Source of the DNA: Planctomycetaceae bacterium
GTDB lineage: Bacteria > Planctomycetota > SZUA-567
DNA length: 59,860 bases
Reading direction: 5' to 3'
Assembly (NCBI GenBank): GCA_021205245.1
Contig: JAJPXZ010000105.1
Span: forward strand, 1-59,860
Numbering within the stretch: position 1 is the first letter of the stretch; the number at the start of each line of letters is the position of its first letter. Of the stretch, positions 16,759 through 26,173 are shown piece by piece. The notes beneath the pieces were generated by a model. That model was not told the origin of the DNA and searched no databases. It saw only the letters and a list, made by a program, of their open reading frames with translations. The translations under genes and the position numbers were made by a program.

Positions 16759-18207
16759 GTGACCAGAACCGAACATGATTTCCTCGGCTCCATGGAAATG
16801 GACGACTCGGTGTATTACGGTATCCAGACCGCGCGCGGCCTGGCCATATCGGGTGCGACCGGCAGGTCGATAGCCGAAGCGGTGCCGGAGTTGATCTATT
16901 TCGGTGCGGCAATCAAAAAAGCTGCCGCTATGGCTAATACCGATATCGGCGGTCTGTCGCCGGAGACGGCGGAGGCGATTGGCCGCGCTTGCGATGAAAT
17001 TATGACGGGTGGGTGGCGGGATCAGTTCCCCACCGATATCCTGACCGGCGGCGGCGGCATCGCCATCAATATGAACCTCAACGAGGTCATCGCCAACCGC
17101 GCCAACGAATTACTCACCGGCAAAAAGGGGCATGACGCAGTCCACCCCAATACCCACGTCAACATGGGGCAGTCGACAAACGACGTTATTCCCGCCGCCA
17201 TGCTCTTGACGTTCAGGGCGCTACTTCTACGCCTGGCCGATGAAACGGCAGTGCTCGGCAACACCGTAGCGGCGAAGGCGGACGAGTACCGTCATGTGGT
17301 CAAGCTAGGCCGAACCTGCTTGCAGGACGCGCTACCGCTGACGCTAGGGCAGGAGTTCTCCGGCTATGCCGCGTTTCTTGGGCGACAAGTAACGCATCTT
17401 AAGGCGGCAGCCGACGCCTGCCTGTCTTTGCCGCTCGGGGCAACGGCGATTGGAACCGGCGTCGGCACCCTTCCCGGCTATCGCCCGTCTGTATACCGTC
17501 ATCTCTCGGAGATAACCGGCTGGACGGTGGTGCCGGAAGAAAACCTCTTCGACGCGCTGCAAAACGTTGACGGCTATGTCCGGATTTCGGCAACGTTGAA
17601 GGCGCTCGCTACGGGACTCGGAAAAATGGCGGCCGATTTGCGCCTGCTCTCGTCTGGGCCGCGCGGCGGGTTGGGAGAAATTTGCCTGCCAGCAGTCACG
17701 CCGGGGTCATCGATTATGCCCGGGAAGATAAACCCGGTTATCCCCGAGTTGGTTCGACAGGTATGTTTCCAGGTCTGCGGCAACGACGTGGCTATCGCCA
17801 TGGCGGCCGAAAGTGGCGATCTTGAACTCAATGTTTGGGAGTCCCTCATCCTCAAATGCCTGACCGAGTCCATCTCTCTTCTCTCACGCTCGGTCGGTCT
17901 TTTTTCCAGTCATTGTTTTGCCGGCATCACTGTCAATGCGGATGCGTGTCGAACCCAGGCCGAGTCATCAACCGCCCTCGCCGCCATGGTCGCCGCCGTT
18001 TTCGGATACGAAGCAGGCAACGAAGCAGCGCGCACAGCGGCGGAAACGGGAAAGACGATTGCCGAAACGGTGATTGCGAGCGGATTGCTCTCACCCGACG
18101 CGGCCCGCGCCCTTCTGGATCCGGTAAACCTGACCGATTGCGCCCGCATGGCACAAGCCGTCGCTGACGCCAGACGTGAGGCAGCACTCAACGATACGAC
18201 AACTTAA
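16759..18207 (+). CDS. aspA: Aspartate ammonia-lyase family protein
   Basis: A 482-residue lyase. The N-terminal EHDFLGSMEMDDSVYYGIQT, HVNMGQSTNDVIPAA, GRTCLQDALPLTLGQEF and the loop GSSIMPGKINPVIPE match aspartase more closely than fumarase. It would release fumarate plus ammonia (or an amine) from an aspartate-type substrate. It starts at a GTG with GGAG ahead. With malic enzyme at 20022, fumarate could be carried to pyruvate after hydration. Two such lyases in one cassette suggest division of labour on different substrates. Confidence 0.85.
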   Translation: MTRTEHDFLGSMEMDDSVYYGIQTARGLAISGATGRSIAEAVPELIYFGAAIKKAAAMANTDIGGLSPETAEAIGRACDEIMTGGWRDQFPTDILTGGGGIAINMNLNEVIANRANELLTGKKGHDAVHPNTHVNMGQSTNDVIPAAMLLTFRALLLRLADETAVLGNTVAAKADEYRHVVKLGRTCLQDALPLTLGQEFSGYAAFLGRQVTHLKAAADACLSLPLGATAIGTGVGTLPGYRPSVYRHLSEITGWTVVPEENLFDALQNVDGYVRISATLKALATGLGKMAADLRLLSSGPRGGLGEICLPAVTPGSSIMPGKINPVIPELVRQVCFQVCGNDVAIAMAAESGDLELNVWESLILKCLTESISLLSRSVGLFSSHCFAGITVNADACRTQAESSTALAAMVAAVFGYEAGNEAARTAAETGKTIAETVIASGLLSPDAARALLDPVNLTDCARMAQAVADARREAALNDTTT

Positions 18208-18296
18208 GCGCCGTCGGCGCCGCACGCGCCAGGCCGGCTGCCCGTTGCAACGATGGCGGCGGCATGGAAATCATCGAGTTCGGAAAGGGATGCATC

Positions 18297-19934
18297 ATGG
18301 CCAAAAAACTACGACCCAGCATCATCATTTTTCCTTCCCTCATTTTCATTACCTTGATCATCATAGGATTTATCAATGCCGAGGCGTTCATCACCACGTT
18401 GAACGGCTGGTTCGTGGCGCTCATGACCAGCTTTGGCTGGCTGATCAGCGTTGGCATGCTCCTGTTCATCGCCTTTATGCTGGTGCTGCTGTTCCATCCC
18501 ATCGGCAATATCAGGCTTGGCGGCCCGAACGCACAACCCCGGCTGACGACGTGGCAGTGGTTTTCCATCGCCCTGTGCGCGGGGATCGGCACGGGCGTGG
18601 TGTTTTGGGGATCGGTGGAACCGCTTCTGTTCACCATGCAGCCCGCGCCCAGCCTTCACCTTGAGCCGGGCGGCAACGACGCCATCATCTGGGCCATGCG
18701 CACCACCTTCCTGCACTGGACATTCACGCCCTACGCCATTTACGTCACCTTCGGCGTTATTCTCGCGTACGTGTGTTACAATATGCGAAAGGACAATAAC
18801 GTCTCGTCCGGGTTCATCCCGCTCCTCGGCAATGGCGCGACCAAAGGGACATTCGCCGCTGTCGTGGATATTTTCACCGTATTTGCCATCATCGGCGGCG
18901 TCTGCGGTTCGCTCGGGTACGGCATTTTGCAACTCGGCATCGGGATGGATATTATTTTCGGCGTGAAGCCGAGCAACCTCCTTTCCATTGCCATTTGCGG
19001 CGTCATCGTTCTTGTCTACATCGGCTCCAGCATCAGCGGCTTGCGTAAGGGCATTATGTGGCTGAGCGACAAGAACGCCTGGATATTCATGATAATGCTG
19101 GCGTTCGTCCTGTTCTGCGGACCCACCGCTTATATCATGAACTTGCTGACCCAGTCCGCCGGTTCCTATCTCAATAATTTCGTGGAGTCCATGACCTATA
19201 CCGCGCCATTCCCGGACGGCCAACAGTGGCCGCAATGGTGGGATATGTATTGGTGGACCGACTGGCTGTCCTACGGACCGATCATGGGCCTGTTTCTGGT
19301 CCGCCTTGGCTACGGCCGCACCATCCGTACCTTCGTCATCGTCAATTGGATGCTTCCCTCGCTGTTCGGCTTTGTTTGGTTCGCCATCTTCGGCGGCACA
19401 GTGATCCACGCCCAGATTTTCGAAGGCATCGATCTTTTCGCCACCTATAAATCCAGCGGCGCTGAAGCGATGACCTTCGCGACCTTCGACCTGGTCCCGC
19501 TGGCCGCCATTGTTAAACCAATCATGCTGATCACCATTGCTCTCTCTTTCATCACCCTCGCCAATTCCATGACCTCCACAGTCGCCACCATGTCCCTCAA
19601 GGACAACTCGGGCGTCAGCGAAGCGCCGATGTGGCTGAAGATTTTCTGGGGCCTGCTTATCGGAGCGGCATCTCTGGTGTTCACCCTCTCCGGCGGCATC
19701 GACGGCATAAAAATGGTCAAGACCTTTGCCGGATTCCCCATTCTTTTTGTCGGACTTGTCATGCTGGGCGGGTTTGCGTGGTATATGAGCAAACGTCCGC
19801 GTAACGAGCTGGGGGATTTCGTCTATGAATCCGCGGTCGCCAACGCACCCGATTCGGATGAGCCGCCGCTGCGAAAGTCACAGGTGTTCAACCGTATCTC
19901 GGCTGCAATGAAAAGACGCGTCGTTCGGGATTAA
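18297..19934 (+). CDS. BCCT-family transporter (betaine/carnitine/choline type)
   Basis: A 545-residue inner-membrane protein with about twelve hydrophobic segments. The region TDWLSYGPIMGLFLVRLGYG and the following GRTIRTF correspond to the conserved TM8 area of BCCT carriers, and WFSIALCAGIGTGVVFWG to the GxGxG-type motif of TM3. The ATG at 18297 (AAAGGGA ahead) is preferred; 18264 is an alternative. BCCT carriers move quaternary ammonium and related zwitterions by symport or exchange. It is therefore the likely importer of the substrate of the flanking lyases. Confidence 0.9.
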   Translation: MAKKLRPSIIIFPSLIFITLIIIGFINAEAFITTLNGWFVALMTSFGWLISVGMLLFIAFMLVLLFHPIGNIRLGGPNAQPRLTTWQWFSIALCAGIGTGVVFWGSVEPLLFTMQPAPSLHLEPGGNDAIIWAMRTTFLHWTFTPYAIYVTFGVILAYVCYNMRKDNNVSSGFIPLLGNGATKGTFAAVVDIFTVFAIIGGVCGSLGYGILQLGIGMDIIFGVKPSNLLSIAICGVIVLVYIGSSISGLRKGIMWLSDKNAWIFMIMLAFVLFCGPTAYIMNLLTQSAGSYLNNFVESMTYTAPFPDGQQWPQWWDMYWWTDWLSYGPIMGLFLVRLGYGRTIRTFVIVNWMLPSLFGFVWFAIFGGTVIHAQIFEGIDLFATYKSSGAEAMTFATFDLVPLAAIVKPIMLITIALSFITLANSMTSTVATMSLKDNSGVSEAPMWLKIFWGLLIGAASLVFTLSGGIDGIKMVKTFAGFPILFVGLVMLGGFAWYMSKRPRNELGDFVYESAVANAPDSDEPPLRKSQVFNRISAAMKRRVVRD

Positions 19935-19981
19935 CTCACTCTTCAATTCTATTTCTTATAATCCTATTTATCCTATATATG

Positions 19982-20009
19982 GCACCGCCGCGAGAAATGG
20001 CGGCGGTGC
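19982..20009 (+). terminator. Strong hairpin between the BCCT and malic enzyme genes
   Basis: A 10-bp GC stem (GCACCGCCGC with GCGGCGGTGC) and an 8-base loop ends 12 bases before the malic enzyme ATG. No U-tract follows, so it may be a transcript-stabilising or attenuating element. A TATAAT-like box lies at 19957-19962 without a clear -35. Confidence 0.45.
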
Positions 20010-20021
20010 TGGAGAATCCTG

Positions 20022-21209
20022 ATGAATTACGCTTCGGAAGCGCTGCGAAAACACTATGAGTGGCGGGGGAAATTTGAAATTGCGTCCCGGGCGCCATTGA
20101 ATACTAACGAAGATCTGTCCATCGCCTATACGCCCGGAGTCGCCGAGCCGTGCCTCGAAATCCAGAAAAACCCCGCTTTGAGCTTCGAATTAACCCGGCG
20201 CTGGAATACCGTCGCCGTGGTCACGGACGGAACGGCTGTACTGGGTTTGGGAGACATCGGCCCCGAAGCAGGGATGCCGGTCATGGAGGGAAAGTGCGTT
20301 CTTTTCAAGGCGCTGGGCGGTGTTGACGCCATTCCACTCTGTATTCGCTCCAAAGATGTGGAGGAGATTGTCACCGTTGTAAGCTTATTGTCAGGGAGCT
20401 TTGGCGGGATAAATTTGGAAGACATTGCCTCTCCCCGCTGTTTCGACATTGAGCGCGAACTGAAATGCCGCTGCGATATCCCCGTTTTTCACGACGATCA
20501 GCACGGCACCGCCGTCGTCACGGTGGCGGCGATGATCAACGCGCTGAAGATCGTCGGCAAGGAGCTGAAGAATGCCAAGGTTGTAACGAGCGGAGCCGGC
20601 GCGGCCGGGGTGGCCATAGTAAAACTTTTGATGGCGGTAGGGTTGCGCGACGTCATCATGTGCGACCGAAAGGGAGCAATCTACAAGGGCCGTGAGGGAC
20701 TGAACGCGGAAAAAACCGAAATGGCCGAGGTATCCAACCTGGATCGCAGAAAAGGCGGCCCGGGTGAGGTTATGCGGGGAGCGGACGTTTTCATCGGCGT
20801 ATCTGGTCCAGATACGGTGACGCCCGACATGGTTCGCGCCATGGCGAGCAACCCCATCCTTTTACCAATGTCCAACCCGGACCCGGAGATTCGGCCTGAA
20901 TTGGCGTTCGAAGCCGGCGCGGCGGTTGTCGGCACAGGCCGCAGCGATTATCCAAATCAAATTAACAACGTGCTGGCGTTCCCGGGAATATTCCGGGGAG
21001 CCCTTGACGTTCGCGCTTCCGACATCAACGATTCAATGAAGATAGCCGCAGCGCATGCCATCGCCGACCTGGTGTCTGATGCGGAGCTTACTCCAGGATA
21101 CATTATACCCGGCTCACTGGATGGACGCGTCTGTCCGGCCGTGGCGGCTGCTGTTGCGGCTGCGGCGCACTCAAGCGGTGTCTCGCGAATTAAAGTTCAG
21201 CAAGATTAG
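20022..21209 (+). CDS. Malic enzyme, NAD(P)-dependent, short bacterial type
   Basis: A 395-residue enzyme that oxidatively decarboxylates malate to pyruvate. The family N-terminal block IAYTPGVAEPCLEI, VTDGTAVLGLGDIGP and DDQHGTAVV are clear, as is the nucleotide-binding GAGAAGVAI. It is the short form without the phosphotransacetylase-like extension. Placed last in the cassette, it can take fumarate made by the lyases (after hydration) to pyruvate. Confidence 0.93.
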   Translation: MNYASEALRKHYEWRGKFEIASRAPLNTNEDLSIAYTPGVAEPCLEIQKNPALSFELTRRWNTVAVVTDGTAVLGLGDIGPEAGMPVMEGKCVLFKALGGVDAIPLCIRSKDVEEIVTVVSLLSGSFGGINLEDIASPRCFDIERELKCRCDIPVFHDDQHGTAVVTVAAMINALKIVGKELKNAKVVTSGAGAAGVAIVKLLMAVGLRDVIMCDRKGAIYKGREGLNAEKTEMAEVSNLDRRKGGPGEVMRGADVFIGVSGPDTVTPDMVRAMASNPILLPMSNPDPEIRPELAFEAGAAVVGTGRSDYPNQINNVLAFPGIFRGALDVRASDINDSMKIAAAHAIADLVSDAELTPGYIIPGSLDGRVCPAVAAAVAAAAHSSGVSRIKVQQD

Positions 21210-21282
21210 GCCGCTATTCTCCAATTTATTCATGAGATTATGGTAAGCGGTTGTTATGGATGATGGCGACTGGCTAGGCATC

Positions 21283-21854
21283 TTACCGGGGTTGAATACG
21301 CAGGCTCCGACACAGGCCTTGGAGGATATCCTCACCGCTTTCGGGCGGAACCTTATCCGCAGCGATGCGGATGAACTCGCGATACGTTTTCGGTTCCCGC
21401 CAATTGTTGCGCTTCTGCCGTCGGCGGCTTTGACTATCAGGCGACTCTGGGCATTGACCCGAACGTCACTGACCTCATCCCAGCGCAGTTCAAGCTGCTC
21501 ACCCCAGAGCGAGGTGACGAGGAAAGAATCAGGGTACACCATTACGGAGCGAAGGAACTGGTTCAAGAGCATGATCCCGCCGAAAACGGCGCTGGCACCG
21601 CAGAGAAAAATAAAGTACCAGGCGGCACCGTCGTCGTCTCCCACCAGCGACGGGTTGTTGTACCGGGCGACAAGCAGGGCAACGGCAAGGGCGTAACCGG
21701 AAAGTGCGAGCACCGTCGTTAGGTAGGTCTCCCGCAGCACGAGTATCCTGCCGGGACGCGGTTGTGGACGCCGGCTCCGCAGCAGATACAACGGCACCAC
21801 GATGGAGCAGAGCAGCAGGACGGCGCTGAGTGCCAACACTAAGGAATTGTTCAT
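21283..21854 (-). pseudogene. Small membrane protein with PH-like domain, apparently frameshifted
   Basis: The N-terminal two-thirds read as a membrane protein with three hydrophobic segments, followed by a soluble segment WDEVSDVRVNAQSRLIVKAA resembling bacterial PH-like domains. Near 21395-21415 the frame turns into an unlikely Ser- and Arg-rich tail ending at 21171. One frame over, the sequence continues as NWREPKTYREFIRIAADKV and ends naturally at a TAA (21283-21285). A one-base deletion or sequencing error best explains this. The start lies just after the HExxH gene and is probably co-transcribed with it. Confidence 0.55.
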
Positions 21855-21856
21855 CG

Positions 21857-22513
21857 TCAAGCGCTTCCTTGCGGCATTCCCATCTTCATGATGGAATCGA
21901 ACAGGTTCTTACTTCGACGCTTGTTCAAAGAGTAGAGGATGATCACATCGAGGAGGTACGGGTTCCACGGTAATTTGGCCAGACGGCGACAGAAGGCCAT
22001 GGCGCCGATCTCACTCAGGCACTTCAAGCGGGCGCTGCGCACGAACGGTCCCAACGAAAAGGTCGTGATCCGCGTCGTCTTGCCCACGGTCGCGCCGTGG
22101 CGCATTTCCACCGCATGGAACAATTCGTGCGCCAGCAGGATTTCTACTAAATCGAATTGCCTCAGTACGGCAGGCATGGCTTCGCCCGCCAAAAGCGCCC
22201 GTGCCGGTTCAACCACTCGGGAGAAGATGCGGATGGTCTTTGGTTCGCGGAAACAGGCGAACAGATCGCCACCCCCTTCGTCCGTCAGTTCCACCGTTAC
22301 CTGCAGAGCGGAAGCCAATTGCCGCATATCTGCTAACGGGTGAGTGGAGCGGAGCTCATCCGCCATTCCTTCCGCTTCGGATCTGGCCCGTTCACCCAAC
22401 GCGAATCGTTCATCCGGTTTGACCTTGTAGCCGAAGGTGTCGCGGCGAAACGCGTACTCGCACCAGATCTCGTCCGGCAGGGAAAGAAGCGCCTTCGCCA
22501 TATCCGCTATCAT
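21857..22513 (-). CDS. Putative zinc metallopeptidase-like protein (HExxH)
   Basis: A 218-residue soluble protein with LLAHELFHAVEMRHG, a HExxH zinc site inside a helix. No signal peptide is visible. The layout resembles IrrE/ImmA-type or other small intracellular metalloproteases, but I do not recognise the family. GGAGGAG lies 12 bases before the ATG. The membrane/PH-like gene follows within three bases, so the two may form a pair. Function unknown. Confidence 0.65.
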   Translation of the reverse strand: MIADMAKALLSLPDEIWCEYAFRRDTFGYKVKPDERFALGERARSEAEGMADELRSTHPLADMRQLASALQVTVELTDEGGGDLFACFREPKTIRIFSRVVEPARALLAGEAMPAVLRQFDLVEILLAHELFHAVEMRHGATVGKTTRITTFSLGPFVRSARLKCLSEIGAMAFCRRLAKLPWNPYLLDVIILYSLNKRRSKNLFDSIMKMGMPQGSA

Positions 22514-22552
22514 CGTCTCGCTGGTCTCCTCCGGTGCAATACTATCGCATTT

Positions 22553-24682
22553 TTAAAGATTGTCCATCTTCGCGCCGACGAGGATAATCGACTCCTGCGG
22601 ATCGACGCCGGTGAACTCTGAACGCATGACGATTTTGAGCTGCTCCAGGCTAATGGAGCCGGCGTAGTCGAGCACTTTTCCGCCGATGCACATGTAGAGG
22701 TCGGGTGTGCGGACCATTTCATTCTTATAGGTAATCATCTCATCCCAGAGTTTGGCGACCTCCTCTTCCCAGTTCTCGACCAGGCAGGTGATGGCTATGC
22801 CGACGCCTCCCAGGATGCGGACAAAGCCCTTCAAGTCCACAAGCCGGATCCCGCGCCGGCCCTTGACGTCGGCCTCGAAGACGTAGAACAGATCGTTTTT
22901 GGTCACCAGGTGGAGGCTTTCGGGCGGCTGGTTCATCGACTTGGCCGCCAGTTCTCTGGCTTCCTCTTCGTTGCATTCCTTACGCAGGTCGGTGGTCTGC
23001 ACTTCCATCGAGCCGAGGGCGATGGCGGTGACTTTCGACGTTTGCGCGTCAATTTCGACCTGGACTTCGATAGAGTCCGGAACCGCGCCGTTCTTGATGG
23101 CGAGGTAGGTCGCTTCGCGCTTGATGGCGCTGATGTCCTCGGTGGTCGGGTTCGGGATAACGCGTTCGACCATGTCGCGGATCATGGCCAGCGCCACGCC
23201 GATGGACGAGATCACCTCGGCGTACTGCGGGATGCTGTAATCGAGGCTCATTTTCTTTGAGCAATAAGGAATGAGCGCCGCCGCGCCGCCGCCCACGCCC
23301 ACCAACGAAATCTGGTCGCGTTCGATGCGGTATTTATCAGCGAATTCGAGAATGACCGGTTCGATCTTCTCATAGGCCTTGTGCAGAATTTGATCCGCCA
23401 GTTCCTCGATGGAAATGCCGCAGTAATCGGCCAGCGGTTTCATGGCCTTTCTCGCCGACTCGATATTGCCGCGCGAATAATCGTTTTCTCCGACAAGCCC
23501 GAGGACGTTGGCGGCGCAACTGTTGGTGATAGCCACCCGTTTCCCGTTCTTCAGCCTGACGGCGACATAATCCGCCGGGTCGCCCGGCTTGGGCGCGAAG
23601 AATTCCAGTTGCGGATCCTCAATCTCTTCCAGCGGCGTATATACCGCATAGGGCAGGCCGGCGATGTGGGCGCTGCGGGGGCCGACGTCGACGAGGCGGT
23701 TGTCGGCGGCCCGGGTGAAGCTGCCGCCCGCCACGCCCAGGACGCGGACATCCAGGGAGTTGATATAGGTGCGGTGACCGCCGACGATGGAGTATTCGAC
23801 GGCGGGACGGCCGTTCTTTATCACCCCGATGTTGACGCTGGTGCCGCCGACCTCGAAATAGATGCCGTTGGAGGCGCGCAGGAACATGAGCGCCCCGACC
23901 ACGCTCGCGGCAGGGCCGGAAAGCATGGTGAGGACGGGTCGCTTTTTCATTTCGGAAATGTCCATAACGCCGCCGTCGCCACGCATAATCATCAGGGGCA
24001 CGGTTATGCCTGCCCGCCTGACGCTCATTTCCGTGCTGTTGGCGGTGTTCATCATCTTGGGTAGGATGCTGCCGTTGATGGCGGCGGTGCGGGTGCGCCG
24101 GGTGAGACCGTAAAGTTTACTGATGTCGGAGGCGACGCTGACCATCATGCCATGCCCATCAGCCACGTCCTTGACCAGTTCCTCTTCAGCGATACTGTCC
24201 ACGCCGAAGGCCTTGGAGGCGACGATGACGGTGGAGCCTTCGCTTTCCAGTTCCTTAATCGCTCCTTCCACCGCCTGCTTATTGACGTCTTTCAGCTTGA
24301 GAAAGCGGTGGCAGGTATGTATGGCTTTGCCTGTGCCAAGCGGGATGTCGCCAATGCGCGACTGGCGCTTCGCCAAGTAGCCTTCCAGAAGGCCTTGGCC
24401 CATGCCGATAATCCCCACTGTGGCCACGTCGCCTTCCAGCAGGGCGTTGGTGGCCTGGGTGGTGCTGTGGGCGATGAAGATAACGTCTTCGGGTTCGATA
24501 TTGTTTTCCGACAGACACTGTTCAAAACATTCGATAACGCCGGCCGCTACGCCCATTTCATGATCATGGCTGGTCATGACGATGGCCTGGCCGATTATGT
24601 CGTGGGTGGCGTTGTCAATAGCGACCGCCTTGGTGTGAGTGCCGCCGACATCGATGCCCATTCTGACCAGTCTTTTAGCCAT
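22553..24682 (-). CDS. Hydantoinase/oxoprolinase family protein, HyuA-like, stand-alone
   Basis: A 709-residue ASKHA-fold protein. The N-terminal MGIDVGGTHTKAVAID is the phosphate-1 loop of hydantoinase A; IFIAHSTTQATNALLEGD and LTMLSGPAASVVGA are further family blocks. HyuA-type subunits use ATP to open or carboxylate cyclic amides or ketones, normally with a HyuB partner. No HyuB gene is here, and about 200 C-terminal residues do not match the family layout as I know it. The ATG at 24682 gives MAKRLVRMGIDVG; the longer frame is unlikely. The upstream gene is a permease, which suggests import of the substrate. Confidence 0.82.
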   Translation of the reverse strand: MAKRLVRMGIDVGGTHTKAVAIDNATHDIIGQAIVMTSHDHEMGVAAGVIECFEQCLSENNIEPEDVIFIAHSTTQATNALLEGDVATVGIIGMGQGLLEGYLAKRQSRIGDIPLGTGKAIHTCHRFLKLKDVNKQAVEGAIKELESEGSTVIVASKAFGVDSIAEEELVKDVADGHGMMVSVASDISKLYGLTRRTRTAAINGSILPKMMNTANSTEMSVRRAGITVPLMIMRGDGGVMDISEMKKRPVLTMLSGPAASVVGALMFLRASNGIYFEVGGTSVNIGVIKNGRPAVEYSIVGGHRTYINSLDVRVLGVAGGSFTRAADNRLVDVGPRSAHIAGLPYAVYTPLEEIEDPQLEFFAPKPGDPADYVAVRLKNGKRVAITNSCAANVLGLVGENDYSRGNIESARKAMKPLADYCGISIEELADQILHKAYEKIEPVILEFADKYRIERDQISLVGVGGGAAALIPYCSKKMSLDYSIPQYAEVISSIGVALAMIRDMVERVIPNPTTEDISAIKREATYLAIKNGAVPDSIEVQVEIDAQTSKVTAIALGSMEVQTTDLRKECNEEEARELAAKSMNQPPESLHLVTKNDLFYVFEADVKGRRGIRLVDLKGFVRILGGVGIAITCLVENWEEEVAKLWDEMITYKNEMVRTPDLYMCIGGKVLDYAGSISLEQLKIVMRSEFTGVDPQESIILVGAKMDNL

Positions 24683-24752
24683 ACCATATACCTTTCGAGA
24701 ATCGAGTTGATGAGTTGCGAGGCGAGGCCGTGCGCACGGAGAGAAGGCACAC

Positions 24753-24790
24753 GTCCGGAAAAGCGCTCCCAAAGGAACGCGTTTCCGGAC
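24753..24790 (-). other. Intercistronic hairpin
   Basis: A 9-bp stem (GTCCGGAAA with TTTCCGGAC), extended by a GCG/CGC pair after a mismatch, lies between the permease and HyuA-like genes. It could tune their relative expression. Confidence 0.45.
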
Positions 24791-24809
24791 CACCGTGCCG
24801 GAGTGCCTA

Positions 24810-26099
24810 TCAGGCGAAGATAAGATAGGCGATGATGGAGAGCGAGACGCAGGTGAGCCACGCGAAGGGCAGCACCACCTTGAGGTAATCCTTGACGCCG
24901 ATCTTCACGTACCCTACCGCCCACGAGTTCCACGACTGGGTGGGACAAATGGACGCGGTGATGGAGGTGGACGGAATGTAGAACAACGGGAAGATGACGT
25001 TGGCCGCGTACATGCCGGAAGCTTCGAGGAGTGCCACGGTAGCGACGCCGGATCCCCAGAGGGTCAGCGGGCCGCGGAACAGGGCGAGCACGCACAATAC
25101 GCCGAAGACCACGAAGAGAAGGCCCACGTTTTCAGGCAGTACCGGCTGGAGGATGGGGGCGAGCAATTGGGCGCAGGTGCTGGTGGAGCGGATGAACATC
25201 TGCAGGATTAGCACGAAGCCGAAGACCAGACCAAGATCGGCGACGCCGTCGTTAAAGGTCTTTTGCACCAACGTTCCCAGCCGGGTCCAGCTCTTGAGGT
25301 TGCCGGTGAAGGCCAGGCCCCAGATCACGGCCAGCAGGATCGAGGGTATGTACTGCCAGTTGAAGGCGACGGCGACAATGACGGGAATGACGGGGGTGAT
25401 AAGGGCGGGCCAGGCGACATTGCGGTCGCCACCTTCGGTAAAGCCCTGCGGTGCGGCCCAGCCATGCACCGATTTCGTCTTGCGAGAGTGGATGAAGACC
25501 ATCAGGAAGCAGAGGGCAAGCTGGACGGCCATGGCGATGAAGGAGAAATAACGCCAGCCGGCCTCGTTCGTAAAGCCACCGATGATGGCCTTGACCTGGG
25601 AAAACATGCCCATGTTAATATACATGCCGGAACCCACCGCCATCATGAAGCTTGATATGGCGAGGCTTTTGGAGATGCCGAGAGACAACAGGATGGGGAA
25701 GGCGATAACACCGATGGAGACAACCGCACCAGCGCCGTAGGACGTGGTGAAAATGATGCCGACGACCAGGCTGACCAGCATGCAGGTAAAGCCGGGCCTG
25801 TCGCCGCCGAGTTCCACAGCCTTACGGATGATGGTTCCGGCAATGTTGGTGTCGACCATGATTCTGCCAAACCAACTGCCGAAGATAATGATAATCGCGG
25901 TTCCGCCCCAGTTGGCCGGTCCGCCCTGGAAGAAGTCGACGTTCACATTTTTCCAGGTGGTGACGCCGGCCAGCGCGCCCAAACCGGACCAGAGAACTGC
26001 CATGACAAAGAAGCCCAGCATCAGATTGCCGCCTCGCGCCGCGTAGACCGCGAACACGATGTACGACACCAGCAGCAGTATGCCGATCACGGATTCCAT
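24810..26099 (-). CDS. Secondary permease, ion-transporter superfamily (citrate/gluconate/C4-dicarboxylate-like)
   Basis: A 429-residue inner-membrane protein with about eleven hydrophobic segments and two re-entrant-looking polar stretches (TTSYGAGAVVSIGV and PSTSITASICPTQS) in the two halves, the inverted-repeat layout of ion-transporter superfamily carriers. I cannot place it in one family. It lies between a hydroxyacid dehydrogenase and the HyuA-like gene on one strand and probably imports their organic-acid substrate. Confidence 0.75.
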   Translation of the reverse strand: MESVIGILLLVSYIVFAVYAARGGNLMLGFFVMAVLWSGLGALAGVTTWKNVNVDFFQGGPANWGGTAIIIIFGSWFGRIMVDTNIAGTIIRKAVELGGDRPGFTCMLVSLVVGIIFTTSYGAGAVVSIGVIAFPILLSLGISKSLAISSFMMAVGSGMYINMGMFSQVKAIIGGFTNEAGWRYFSFIAMAVQLALCFLMVFIHSRKTKSVHGWAAPQGFTEGGDRNVAWPALITPVIPVIVAVAFNWQYIPSILLAVIWGLAFTGNLKSWTRLGTLVQKTFNDGVADLGLVFGFVLILQMFIRSTSTCAQLLAPILQPVLPENVGLLFVVFGVLCVLALFRGPLTLWGSGVATVALLEASGMYAANVIFPLFYIPSTSITASICPTQSWNSWAVGYVKIGVKDYLKVVLPFAWLTCVSLSIIAYLIFA

Positions 26100-26126
26100 A
26101 AATCAGCCCTTTCCTGACCTTCGCCG

Positions 26127-26157
26127 TTCCCTCCGCCGCCACGCACGAAGGAGGGAA
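26127..26157 (-). other. Intercistronic hairpin
   Basis: TTCCCTCC and GGAGGGAA form an 8-bp stem between the hydroxyacid dehydrogenase and permease genes. No U-tract follows. Confidence 0.35.
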
Positions 26158-26173
26158 GGGCGGATAAAGTTCC

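Noticed and set aside
18309..19409. Open frame of 366 codons on the minus strand
   Set aside because: Antisense to the BCCT gene; composition (His, Asp, Gly-rich) is typical of shadow frames.
23381..24064. Plus-strand frame inside the HyuA-like gene
   Set aside because: Antisense shadow of a gene with clear motifs; no ribosome site.
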